From Corynebacterium provencense (GTDB taxonomy: Bacteria > Actinomycetota > Actinomycetes > Mycobacteriales > Mycobacteriaceae): a stretch of 64,000 nucleotides of DNA. Below the pieces are notes generated by a model. The model did not search any database, was not told where the DNA came from, and saw only the letters and a list, made by a program, of their open reading frames with translations. Shown piece by piece: positions 31,458 through 40,335 of the stretch. A program made the translations under genes and the position numbers. The first letter of the stretch is position 1. Every line of letters starts with the position of its first letter. Where the stretch lies: assembly GCA_900049755.1 (NCBI GenBank), contig LT160593.1:1080938-1144937 (forward strand). The letters run 5' to 3'.

Positions 31458-32882
31458 CTACCTGCCTGCCGCGATCACGCCCCGCGCGGTACCGGACTCC
31501 CCGCCCGTGACCTCGGTACGCAGCAGCCGGTACTGCGGGGTGCACAGTGCCGCCAGCGACAGCAGTACACACAGCACGCCGCCGGCGACGAAGACCAGGG
31601 CGATGCCGCGCGACTCACCGGTACCGACCAACCAGGACCAGGCGCCCCGCCCGGCGTCGGTCTCCATGTACGGGATCACCCACAGCTCCGCGAGCGGCGC
31701 GACGAGCAGACCGACCACCGGTGCCGTCGCCGCCTCGAAGGTGTTCGCGAAGCCGAAGACACGCCCCTGCTTCCGGTAGGGCACGACCTGCTGGATGACG
31801 GTCTGTTCCGCCGCCTCGACCGCGGGGATCAACGCCATCATCAGCCACGAGCCGAGCAGGAAGAGCCAGCCGGCGTCGCGGATCGTGAACAGGGCACCGA
31901 CCACACCGACCGCCGCGGCGCACAACAGCATGGTGCGCACGGGATTGCGCCCCAGACCCTTCGCGGCGACCAGTCCGCCACCGACGAAGAGTCCGGTGGC
32001 GGCCACGGCGAAACCGATGCCCCAGCCCTGTACCCCGAACAGTTCGATGCCGTAGGGGTCCATGAGCGTCATCGTCAGCCCACCGAAGAGGTTGTTCAGC
32101 GTGGTGAAGAGGATGAGGGCCAGCAGCCCGGGCACGGCGAGAACCGCGGCCCAGCCGCCGCGCAGGTCGACCAGACCGGTGGGGGACGCGGCGCTGTCGG
32201 CGTCTGCGACACCCTCAGCGGCGTCCTCAGTGGCGTCCTCGGTGGCGTCCTCCCGAATCGTGAGGGACGCCAGATGGAGCAGCACCGGGACAAGGATCCC
32301 GGTACCGATGACCATGGTCCAGCCCATGCCGAGATAGCCGACGGACAGGCCGCTGAAGATACTGGTGACCAGCATCGACAGTCCCTGGACGGTGCCGACC
32401 ATGCCATTGGCGTTGGCGCGTCGTTCCTCCGGGACGAGAAGGGTGACCGTGGTGGACAGGGCGATGCCGCGGAGCTGCTCGACGACCGCGCCGGCGAGCA
32501 TGATCGCCGTGAACAACCAGAACCACAGCTGGGTGATGTCGGACAGGCGGTCGGCCCCGGCGACGGCGAAGAATGCCAGGTCAATGAGGAACATGCCGAG
32601 GGCGAAGACTGTCGCCCAGACCATCACGGCCTTCTTGTCGAACCGGTCGACGAGCGTGCCGAAGAGCATGCTGCACGCGGAGACGAACAGCATGTAGGCG
32701 GCGCCGACGGCACCGGAGGCGATGACATTGCGGGTCTCGGCGTAGATCCAGAAGGTCAGGCCGAACCAGAGGAAGCTCGTGGCGAGGTTGGCCACGGCGG
32801 TGTTGACGAGGATGTGGACGAAGGTACGCATACCGTGACCAGGGGTTGTGCGCGCGGATCTGCGCGGGGTTGTACGGGGCAT
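31458..32882 (-). CDS. MFS transporter (MefA/TetV-like drug exporter)
   Basis: 474-aa major facilitator with 12 predicted membrane segments. Helix 1 is FVHILVNTAVANLATSFLWF; motif-A-like FGTLVDRFDKKAVMVWATVF lies between helices 2 and 3; an acidic Glu/Asp/Ala loop with EDATEDAAEG divides the halves. The type usually exports macrolides or other drugs by proton antiport. ATG 32882 has GGAGAG 4 nt upstream, but the family-like start could be the internal ATG at 32831. Convergent with the BCCT gene. Confidence 0.88.
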   Translation of the reverse strand: MPRTTPRRSARTTPGHGMRTFVHILVNTAVANLATSFLWFGLTFWIYAETRNVIASGAVGAAYMLFVSACSMLFGTLVDRFDKKAVMVWATVFALGMFLIDLAFFAVAGADRLSDITQLWFWLFTAIMLAGAVVEQLRGIALSTTVTLLVPEERRANANGMVGTVQGLSMLVTSIFSGLSVGYLGMGWTMVIGTGILVPVLLHLASLTIREDATEDATEDAAEGVADADSAASPTGLVDLRGGWAAVLAVPGLLALILFTTLNNLFGGLTMTLMDPYGIELFGVQGWGIGFAVAATGLFVGGGLVAAKGLGRNPVRTMLLCAAAVGVVGALFTIRDAGWLFLLGSWLMMALIPAVEAAEQTVIQQVVPYRKQGRVFGFANTFEAATAPVVGLLVAPLAELWVIPYMETDAGRGAWSWLVGTGESRGIALVFVAGGVLCVLLSLAALCTPQYRLLRTEVTGGESGTARGVIAAGR

Positions 32883-33372
32883 TCTGCTCTCCGGTGGAGT
32901 GCGGGGGCAGGGCAGCGCTGAGGGCAGGGCTCAAGAGCTACCCGACGACCCGCGGATGTGCGGTGGGCCGTCGGACAGCGGAGAGAACAGGAGTGGACTC
33001 GACCGTTCTCCGCTGTCAGAGGAGGGTGCGGAGCTTCAGAAAGGCGGTGCCGGTGTACATGGTTGACAACATTAACAGATCGGGGGGGTGGCTTCCCGAC
33101 CGAGAAACCACCGCCATGGACACACAGGTAAAACTCATGTAAGTTGTCTTTCTTACAACTTTCCCTCACGAAGAAAGTTCATGAATGTCTTCTCTCCGAT
33201 CTGGAATTATCAGGCCATTCGCAGTGGCCCTGACAAGCATCGGAACATGAAGCGCAATCGACTATGAACCGATCACAGGGTTCTCCTTCAACTGGAGAGG
33301 GAACACGTACAAGGTCGCAACTCCGGATCAATGTGCGAGGCTTTTTGTCGGCGGAGCCTCCCGAGGCGAACA
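32883..33372. promoter_or_regulatory. Intergenic region, about 490 bp, with an inverted repeat
   Basis: Relatively A+T-rich. AAGTTGT (33141-33147) and ACAACTT (33155-33161) form an inverted repeat with a 7-nt spacer, a plausible operator or hairpin. GTTGACAACATTAAC near 33062 is also partly palindromic and lies where the MFS promoter would be expected. Short open frames here have no recognisable protein features. Confidence 0.4.
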
Positions 33373-33633
33373 GTGTCACAATATTCACTAATCTCGGCGT
33401 TGCTGTGTCTGACAGCCACCGTGGCCAGCATCGTAAGTTGTGTGGCCCTGATCATGACATGGAGCAATCTCTACAATGCGGACGCCTTCCTGTCCGGTGA
33501 CGTCAGCACAGATGTTTCCGGCCTCGTCGGCCCCGCTTTCACCTACGTGAAGGTCGGTACCGTCTCCGCGGCGGTGGCAGTGCTGAGCCTGGTGCTCCTG
33601 GCGTGGCGCACCGCCGCACAACGTCGGGCCTAG
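33373..33633 (+). CDS. Small two-helix membrane protein, unknown function
   Basis: About 86 aa from GTG 33373 (an in-frame start 42 nt upstream is possible). Two hydrophobic segments, LISALLCLTATVASIVSCVA and TVSAAVAVLSLVLLAW, flank a short polar loop (NADAFLSGDVSTDVSGL), and the C-terminus is basic. I do not recognise a family. Codon use is less GC-biased at the 5' end. Isolated gene between the MFS exporter and the YhgE block. Confidence 0.5.
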   Translation: MSQYSLISALLCLTATVASIVSCVALIMTWSNLYNADAFLSGDVSTDVSGLVGPAFTYVKVGTVSAAVAVLSLVLLAWRTAAQRRA

Positions 33634-33669
33634 ACAACGTCGGAAGTAGCTTGTCCCCCTGCCCCGAGG

Positions 33670-33692
33670 TGGTATGTACGTCACACATACCA
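33670..33692. promoter_or_regulatory. Inverted repeat upstream of the small ORF at 33733
   Basis: TGGTATGT and ACATACCA, perfect 8-bp arms with a 7-nt spacer. The repeat is centred about 40 nt before a TAGGAT -10-like hexamer (33721-33726), so it lies at and upstream of the -35 region. That placement suits a regulator binding site. Confidence 0.5.
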
Positions 33693-33732
33693 TCCCTCTG
33701 ATGGTCAGCCTTGCCTTTGCTAGGATGCCCTC

Positions 33733-33936
33733 ATGCGCACTCTCTCCGAGCACGACCGCCAGCAGCACCTCACCGCTGCCGTCGAGGCACTGGAGTCCCG
33801 GATGACGGGACGGTTCATCGACGTCGACGAAGCTTTCGCCCAGCTTTCCCCGGAACCGCAGTGGCAGACCGACCAGGCCGCAAGCCTGCTGCGCCGCGCA
33901 CACCGTCGCCTGCGCACCACACGTCGCAGATCCTGA
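33733..33936 (+). CDS. Small hypothetical protein
   Basis: 67-aa soluble, helical protein (EHDRQQHLTAAVEALESRMT, then FIDVDEAFAQLSPEPQWQ) with an Arg-rich tail LLRRAHRRLRTTRRRS. No recognised family. TAGGAT lies 6 nt before the ATG, suggesting a leaderless transcript under the inverted repeat just upstream. It precedes the YhgE/Pip pair by about 135 bp and may be a separate transcript. Confidence 0.5.
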   Translation: MRTLSEHDRQQHLTAAVEALESRMTGRFIDVDEAFAQLSPEPQWQTDQAASLLRRAHRRLRTTRRRS

Positions 33937-34070
33937 GCCTCGCTACGGTCTACCCCGTGCGCCGGTTCCGGTGATCCTGACCGGCCACCCCCGCGGTCCC
34001 TCCCCTCGGAAGTTCCTCCGGTGCAGGACAACTGACCGGGTGGCTCAGGGAAGTTTGGTACGGTCGGCCG

Positions 34071-36635
34071 GTGACCACTGTACTGAAGGTATTTACCCGG
34101 GACCTCCGCCGCCTGTGGCAGACCCCCAAGGTCTGGGTGATCATCATCGGTGTCATCATCACTCCCGCGCTGTACGCGTGGTTCAACATCGCCGCCTTCT
34201 GGGACCCCTACGGCAACACGCGCAACATAGACATCGCCGTGGTCAACCAGGACACGGGAGCGGACTCGTCACTGACGGGACACATAGACGTCGGCGCGCA
34301 GATGGTAGAGCAGTTGTCGAAGAACGACCAGCTCGGATGGCGCTTCATGGACGCCGACGAAGCCGACCACCAGCTGAAGAAGGGCGAGGTCTTCGCCTCG
34401 ATCACCGTCCCACCCGATTTCTCCTCCGACTTCCTCAGCATGTTCGGCGGCACCTATGAACGACCCACCCTGACATACCGGGTCAACGAGAAGCTCAACG
34501 CGATCTCCCCGAAGATCTCGGACCAGGGTGCGTCACAGATCGACACACAGATCACCTCCACCTTCAAGGAACAGGTCGCGTCGGCGGTGACCACCGAACT
34601 GCGCAACGCCGGCGGTGACATCGGTGACCGTCTGGCGGAGACCGGGGGAAACACCTCGGACGCCTTCGCAGGGGCGGCCCGGACCATGGCGTCCGCCCGG
34701 GACGAGATCGACCGGGTACGGCAGAGCATCAGGGACGCCTCCCCCACCATCGACGCCACCCGGGACGCCCTCGGTTCCGTGGGGAAGACACTCGACGACG
34801 CCGGCACTGCCCTGCAGCAGGTCCAGTCCGTCATGACCGAGGTCCAGAAGCAGGTCGCCACGTTCTCCGATTCCGCGACGACAGCTTTCGCGGACAGTAC
34901 GACAGCACTGGCCGAGGGAACCTCCGCGGCCACCGGGGCGGTCGCCTCCGTCACCGGGGAGCTGGAACGGGCCACCAGTGGTCTCGACGGGGCGACCAGG
35001 TCCCTGACCGGTGTCGTCGACCAGAGCGGTCAGGCAGTCAGCCGCCTGCAGGCCCTGGTCGACGGTGCCGCCCCCGAGATCGCGGGTCCCCTCACCGACG
35101 CCCTCAACGGACTGCAGGAACGTAACCGGGCCGACCGCGCACTGCTCGACGACATCACCGGGCTGCAGCGTTCCACGGCAGACACCGTCTCCTCCGTCAA
35201 TGCCGCGGCCACCGCACTGGAAAGCGCCACCGCCGACACCCGCGACTCCGCCCAGGCGCTGACCACCGCTGTCCGGGACACTCTCCCCGCGCTGAACCGG
35301 GCCGTCAACCGGGTCAACGAGTCCGCGGGGTCCTTCGCGGGCACCCTGCAGTCCCAGCGGACCATTCTGGACCAGTCCGTCGGTCTGCTCGACGGGGTCG
35401 AACAGCAGCTCGGCCGCGCAGACGGCGTCCTCGGCGGTTTCAGCGACAATCTCGCCGGCATCGAGGACGGGCTGAACACCGCCCGTGCAGACGTGAATGC
35501 CCTGGTAGCGGCGTCCGGACAGGGTGCCCTGGGGACGGTCAGCAACCTGGACTCGGTGAGCATCTCCCGGTTCCTGGCGTCCCCCGCGGAACTGGACAGC
35601 CACCCGGTGTACCCGGTGGCGAAGTACGGGTCCGGCATGGCGTCCCTGTTCACCAACCTCTCACTGTGGATCGGCGCATTCATGCTGATGGTCATCTTCC
35701 GCACCGAGGTGGACACCGCCGGTCTCAGGAAGCTCACCGTGGCCCAGGCCTACCTCGGCAGACTGCTTCTGCTGTCCGTGCTGGCACTGTTCCAGGGGTT
35801 CGTCGTCTCCGTCGGAGACCTCGTCCTCGGCGTGCAGCACGTCAACCCGGTGATCTTCGTCGCCACCTGCATGCTCATCAGTGTCGCCTACCTGAGCGTC
35901 ATCTACGGTCTGATCACCGCATTCGGCCACATAGGCAGGGGCATCGCCGTGGTCCTGGCGTTCATACAGATCCCCGGTTCCTCGGGTATGTACCCGATCG
36001 AGATGACACCGGACTTCTTCCGCGCCGTGTACCCCTTCCTCCCGTTCACCTACGGCATCGACGCGATGAGGGAGACGGTCGGAGGGTTCTACGGCAACCA
36101 CTACTGGAAGGCGATGGGCGTCCTGGCGCTGATGGCCTTCGTCGCGTTCGTCGTCGGAACTTTCCTGCGCCGCAACCTTTCCCACGTCAACATGCTGGTC
36201 AACAGACAGCTCGGGCAAGGTGGACTCATCATCAACGAAGAGGTCCAGGTGGTCGGCAGCAGCTACCGGCTGTCGGACGCCATCCGCGCGCTCCGGGACC
36301 GTGACGCCTTCCGCGACGAAATCGACGGCCGGTGGAGGCGTCTGCGGGAGAATTACCCGGCCCTGCTGAAGATCACGGTCGGCGTGGGGGTGGTGGGAGT
36401 GCTGGTTCTCGGCGTCCTCGCCCGGGTCCACCCGGACCAGAAAGCGGTCATATTCGGACTCGTGTGCCTGTGGATCCTCCTGGTCATCACGCTCATCGCC
36501 ATGCTGGACTACGTGAAGAACAGTTTCGGCCAGGCGCAGGAACTCATGGACCTCCCGGAGGAGAAGCTGCGGGGGATGGTGTCAGGCAGTGCCGGTGCAG
36601 GCAGGGAACCGCGTACGGGAGGTGACGGCGAATGA
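34071..36635 (+). CDS. YhgE/Pip-family membrane protein, first of a pair
   Basis: 854-aa member of the YhgE/Pip (ABC-2/EsaA-like) family. A short basic N-terminus precedes helix 1 (residues 21-40). A large extracytosolic region then shows VAVVNQDTGADSSLTG and DADEADHQLKKGEVFASITV, as in phage-infection-protein homologues, and long Ala/Thr/Asp-rich coiled-coil-like segments to about residue 500. Six membrane helices follow (from LFTNLSLWIGAFMLMVIFRT on), then a cytosolic stretch and two more helices near the C-terminus. GTG 34071 follows TACGGT by 6 nt, so translation is probably leaderless. The next gene overlaps by 4 bp. Function of actinobacterial pairs is not established; export or envelope assembly is likely. 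Confidence 0.88.
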   Translation: MTTVLKVFTRDLRRLWQTPKVWVIIIGVIITPALYAWFNIAAFWDPYGNTRNIDIAVVNQDTGADSSLTGHIDVGAQMVEQLSKNDQLGWRFMDADEADHQLKKGEVFASITVPPDFSSDFLSMFGGTYERPTLTYRVNEKLNAISPKISDQGASQIDTQITSTFKEQVASAVTTELRNAGGDIGDRLAETGGNTSDAFAGAARTMASARDEIDRVRQSIRDASPTIDATRDALGSVGKTLDDAGTALQQVQSVMTEVQKQVATFSDSATTAFADSTTALAEGTSAATGAVASVTGELERATSGLDGATRSLTGVVDQSGQAVSRLQALVDGAAPEIAGPLTDALNGLQERNRADRALLDDITGLQRSTADTVSSVNAAATALESATADTRDSAQALTTAVRDTLPALNRAVNRVNESAGSFAGTLQSQRTILDQSVGLLDGVEQQLGRADGVLGGFSDNLAGIEDGLNTARADVNALVAASGQGALGTVSNLDSVSISRFLASPAELDSHPVYPVAKYGSGMASLFTNLSLWIGAFMLMVIFRTEVDTAGLRKLTVAQAYLGRLLLLSVLALFQGFVVSVGDLVLGVQHVNPVIFVATCMLISVAYLSVIYGLITAFGHIGRGIAVVLAFIQIPGSSGMYPIEMTPDFFRAVYPFLPFTYGIDAMRETVGGFYGNHYWKAMGVLALMAFVAFVVGTFLRRNLSHVNMLVNRQLGQGGLIINEEVQVVGSSYRLSDAIRALRDRDAFRDEIDGRWRRLRENYPALLKITVGVGVVGVLVLGVLARVHPDQKAVIFGLVCLWILLVITLIAMLDYVKNSFGQAQELMDLPEEKLRGMVSGSAGAGREPRTGGDGE

Positions 36636-38965
36636 GGACCGTCCTGAAGATCTTCTACGGTGACCTGCAGAAGATCCGGCACAACGTGATGACCGCGATC
36701 GTCATCTTCGGTCTCGTCATCATCCCCATGCTGTTCTCCTCGTTCAACGTGCTGGCCAGCTGGAACCCCTTCGACAACACCGACCGGCTCAAGATCGCCG
36801 TCGCGAGCACTGACGAGGGGTACGACAGTGACCTCATCAGACTCCGGGTCAACCTGGGTGACCAGGTGCTCTCCCAGCTGAGCCGGAACGACCAGATCGA
36901 CTGGGTCGTCACCGACGAGGCCACGGCAGTGGACGGCACGAAATCGGGTGAGTACTACGCCTCGATCGTCCTGCCCCCCACTTTCAGCACCGACCTGCTG
37001 ACCTTCTTCGTCCAGGGGACCGAGCCCTCCCGGCTCGCCCTGTACACCAACGAAAAGAAGAACGCCCTGTCCACCCTCATCGCACCCCAGAGCGCAGAGG
37101 GGGTGATCTCACAGATCAACGACAGTTTCACCCGTATCCTCAGCAATGTTGGACTGGGACTGGTCACCTCCCTGTCGGACTACCTCAACCAGGATGACAC
37201 CAGGGCTGCCGTCGACCGTATCGAGTCCCGGGTCCGTGATGTCGGCAACCAGCTGAGTTCCGGGGCGCAGACGGTGCGGGCGCTCGGCGCGCTGGTCGAT
37301 TCCACCGTCCCGCTCGTCGACAGTGTCGACAGCATGGTCAGCGCAGCCGGGGCACAGTTCCAGGACAACGGTTCACCGGCGGGTGACGGGACGAGCGCGG
37401 TCAGCGACCTGCAGTCCACCCTGGACAGGGCCACCGGGTCCCTGGGCTCGGCGCTGGACGCCGCGGGCGGCGGATACGACGCCGTACGGGACCGTCTCGA
37501 CGACCTGTTCTCCGACGCCGGGGCGACCAGTGACTCCACCGCTGCGACGTTGAACGGACTGGCGGACCGGGCCGGACAGCAGGCGGACAGTTACCGGGCG
37601 GTGCGCAGCACTCTGGTCGACGACATCGGCCCGGCACTTCCGCCGGCCGCCGCCCCCGGACTCGACCGGGTGGTCGGCGCCCTCGACACCGTGATCGACC
37701 GCACCCAGGACCTCCACGACAGTTTCCGGCGCACCGCGCAGGACATCACCGGGGGCAACACGTCCGCACAGGAGGCGCGCCAGCGTGCCGGTGACGCCGT
37801 GACCAGGGCCAGGGACGCGGTCAGCAACGCGGTCTCGTCCTACCGGACCGACCTGAAGCCCCAGTTGGACGCGTTGGGTGGTTCCCTCCGCACCCTCGGT
37901 GAGGACATCAGCACCGTGCGTGAGGACCTGGGCGAGATCGGCCGGACACTGTCCGACTCCCCCGGATCCCTGCAGGAGACCCTGGGCCGTGCCCGAGACA
38001 CCGCGAACACGGTCGCCGACAGTCTCGACGAGCAGTCCCGACGCTTCTCCGAACTGGAGAATGCCCTGGCCACCGCCGGGGAGACCGGTGATTTCTCGAG
38101 ACTGCGGGAGATCGTGGGTTCGGATCCGGAGACACTGGCCTCCCAGCTCGCCGCACCGATGGCCGTCGACCGGCAGCCGGTGTTCCCGGTCGCCGGGTTC
38201 GGGGTCGGCATGGCCCCGCTGTACACGGTGCTGTCCCTGTGGATCGGAGCTCTTCTCACCGCGGTGCTGATCCGCATCGGTGCCGCTCCCTCGCCCGTGA
38301 AGAAGGACGGGAAGGAGAACGGGAAGGACGCCGGGGACGGGGACGGTGACGGGGAGGACGCCGACAGCGGGCAGGACGCCACGGTCGCAGCAGACGCCGG
38401 TACCCTGCCCGGAGTCGAACAGGACGCCCCTGCCGCCCGGGCGGCGGGTGACACTCCCTCCCCGGCACAGGCCTACTTCGGCCACTTCGGGGTGTTCGCC
38501 CTCATCGGACTGGCTCAGAGCACCCTCGCGATGCTCAGCCTCATCGTTTTCGTCCAGATCAAGGCCGAGCACCCGCTGCTGCTGCTTCTCACCGGGTGGG
38601 TCACCTCGGTGGTGTTCATGCTGGTGATCTACACACTGGTGCTCTCGTTCGGCAGTGCGGGCAAGGCGATCTCCGTGTTCCTCCTGGTCGTGCAGGTCTC
38701 CGGGTCCGGTGGCGCCTATCCCCTGCCACTGCTCCCCCAGTGGTTCCAGAGCATCAGCCCGTGGCTGCCCGCGACCTACGGTATCGACGCCATGCGGTCG
38801 GCCGTCGCGGGGGTGTACCAGGGCGACATCTGGATCTACCTCGGCAAGCTCCTGCTCTTCGTGGTCCCGGCACTGGTTCTGGGGCTGTTCCTGCGCCGAC
38901 TGCTCGACGGCTACAACAGAAGCACCACGGCAGCCATCGAGTCGACCAGGGTCATGTCGTCCTGA
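36632..38965 (+). CDS. YhgE/Pip-family membrane protein, second of a pair
   Basis: 777-aa paralogue of the preceding protein: MRTVLKIFYGDLQKI, helix 1 at residues 21-40, an outside region with IAVASTDEGYDSDLI and SGEYYASIVLPPTFSTDLLT, and a long coiled-coil-like middle part. A C-terminal bundle of about six helices ends in YGIDAMRSAVAGVYQ. Unlike its partner it has a very acidic/Lys-Gly-rich insertion (about residues 555-610, with EDADSGQDATVAADAG) between the first and second C-terminal helices. Starts at ATG 36632, overlapping the previous stop (ATGA), so equimolar synthesis and a heteromeric complex are likely. Confidence 0.88.
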   Translation: MRTVLKIFYGDLQKIRHNVMTAIVIFGLVIIPMLFSSFNVLASWNPFDNTDRLKIAVASTDEGYDSDLIRLRVNLGDQVLSQLSRNDQIDWVVTDEATAVDGTKSGEYYASIVLPPTFSTDLLTFFVQGTEPSRLALYTNEKKNALSTLIAPQSAEGVISQINDSFTRILSNVGLGLVTSLSDYLNQDDTRAAVDRIESRVRDVGNQLSSGAQTVRALGALVDSTVPLVDSVDSMVSAAGAQFQDNGSPAGDGTSAVSDLQSTLDRATGSLGSALDAAGGGYDAVRDRLDDLFSDAGATSDSTAATLNGLADRAGQQADSYRAVRSTLVDDIGPALPPAAAPGLDRVVGALDTVIDRTQDLHDSFRRTAQDITGGNTSAQEARQRAGDAVTRARDAVSNAVSSYRTDLKPQLDALGGSLRTLGEDISTVREDLGEIGRTLSDSPGSLQETLGRARDTANTVADSLDEQSRRFSELENALATAGETGDFSRLREIVGSDPETLASQLAAPMAVDRQPVFPVAGFGVGMAPLYTVLSLWIGALLTAVLIRIGAAPSPVKKDGKENGKDAGDGDGDGEDADSGQDATVAADAGTLPGVEQDAPAARAAGDTPSPAQAYFGHFGVFALIGLAQSTLAMLSLIVFVQIKAEHPLLLLLTGWVTSVVFMLVIYTLVLSFGSAGKAISVFLLVVQVSGSGGAYPLPLLPQWFQSISPWLPATYGIDAMRSAVAGVYQGDIWIYLGKLLLFVVPALVLGLFLRRLLDGYNRSTTAAIESTRVMSS

Positions 38966-39020
38966 GACCCCGGGACACAGTGGTCCCTGAAGTGGGCCCT
39001 GGATTGGGCGCCCTGAAGTG

Positions 39021-39058
39021 GGCGTCCTGAGAAGCGGGCACCCGGTGTCAGGGACGCC
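39021..39058. terminator. Hairpin between convergent YhgE and M20 genes
   Basis: GGCGTCCTGA (39021-39030) pairs with TCAGGGACGCC (39048-39058) with one bulge, and an inner CGGG/CCCG stem (39035-39044) closes it. It overlaps the stop codon of the M20 gene. Likely bidirectional terminator. Confidence 0.55.
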
Positions 39059-40335
39059 CCGACGTACGCGCCATGTCCGCCACGGTCCAGGCCATGGCCG
39101 TGGCCCCGTCCGCCAGGGTCTGCTCCGCGACCGGTCCCACGCAGGCGTCAGCGAACTCGGCCTGGTGGTTGAGCACCGGGAAGGAACCCACCCCGATGTA
39201 CGGGTGGATCGCCGGTACCAGCCATGACACGTTCGCGAAATCGGTCGACGCACGGCACATGTCCGCCGCCGGATCACCGTCAGAGTGGGCGTGCGGACCA
39301 CCCGGGGCACCCGGGACAGCCCCGCCACCCTCCACGTGGAGTTCCCGGCCGAGGGCCAGGGCGTTGAGCCGGTAGTACTCCAGGGCGTCCTCGCAGGTCC
39401 TCATGTCCGAGTACGGTTTCGACTCGTCACGGATCTCCACGGTGCACCCCGTCGCCAGGGCTCCGGCACGGAAACAGTTCCGCACCTTCTCGGCGGTCTC
39501 CTCCAGCTCGTCCATGTCCCCCGCGCGCACGTACCACCGCCCCCGGGTCTTTCCGGGGATCGCGTTGGGGGCGTCCCCGGCGTGCGTGACGATCCCGTGG
39601 ACCCGCACGGTCGGCGGAAGCTGCTGACGCAGCAGTCCGACGGCGACCTCGGCGACAGTGAACGCGTCAGCGGCGTTGACCCCGCGGGTGGGGTACGAGC
39701 CCGCGTGCGACGCCCGGCCCGTGTAGGTGATCTCCCAGTGTCCGACCGCGAAAGGACGGGCACGGACCACGTCGACGGGGGCGGGGTGCACCATCATCGC
39801 GAAGTCGAGTCCTTCGAAGGCCCCACGGTCGAGCATCTCGATCTTGCCGCCCCCGCCTTCCTCGGCCGGGGTACCGAAAACCTCGACCGTGATGCCCTGC
39901 GCGTCCGGCCCACCCGGCCACCTGTCGCATCTACACCGCTAGCTGTGTATAACAGCTAGCACACGGCCCACCCAGGCTGTCGGCCACCTCCGCCAGTGCC
40001 GCTGCGGCACCGAGGGTCATCGCGGCGATGAGGTTGTGTCCGCAGGCGTGCCCGATGTTCGGCAGGGCGTCATACTCCGCCATCAGTCCCACCCGGAACG
40101 GACCGGAGCCCGCGGTGGCGTGGAAGGCGGTGGGCAGACCGACGAAGTTCTCCTCCACGCTGAATCCCCGGTCCCGCAGCCATTCCGCGCACCGGGAGGC
40201 TGACCGGAACTCCTTCCAGGCGGTCTCCGGGTTGTCGTGGAGCCAGTCCGACAGCTCCACCAGGGACGGGCGCAGCTGCTCCACCCTTTCCCGGAGACTG
40301 GACTTCAGGCGGGAGGTCACGGCGTCCTCACTCAT
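39048..40335 (-). pseudogene. M20-family amidohydrolase (AbgB/aminobenzoyl-glutamate type), interrupted (probably artefact)
   Basis: From ATG 40335 the N-terminal part reads WLHDNPETAWKEFRSASRCA and AEYDALPNIGHACGHN (metal His/Asp) to ADSLGG. The remainder follows in another frame: GTPAEEGGGGKIEML (catalytic Glu pair), MMVHPAPVDVV, TYTGRASHAGSYPTRGVNAA (dimerisation domain) and STDFANVSWLVPAIHPYIGV. CGGCCCACCC occurs at 39906-39915 and 39964-39973. Removing the 58 bp between copies restores ADSLGGPDAQGITVEVFGTP in one frame, so the gene is about 410 codons and intact but for the insert, which contains adapter-like site J4. Function: metal-dependent cleavage of an N-acyl or amide bond in the cytosol. 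It overlaps the DUF1028 gene by 8 bp. Confidence 0.82.
39922..39959. other. Adapter-like 38-bp palindrome, site J4 (Tn5 mosaic-end pair)
   Basis: 29 of 38 positions match two inverted mosaic ends without gaps, the most diverged of the four sites but with GTGTATAA exact. It lies in a 48-bp insert between 10-bp direct repeats CGGCCCACCC and frameshifts the M20 gene. Confidence 0.8.

Noticed and set aside
32846-33142. 98-codon plus-strand frame before the small membrane gene
   Set aside because: It spans the MFS start and an A+T-richer regulatory stretch and has no ribosome-binding site or protein-like composition.
34533-35603. 356-codon minus-strand open frame inside the first YhgE gene
   Set aside because: Antisense shadow caused by third-position GC bias; no recognisable protein features.
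37373-39328. 651-codon open frame on the minus strand
   Set aside because: It lies antisense to the second YhgE gene and its product is Gly/Arg/Val-rich without fold features; a GC-rich antisense shadow.
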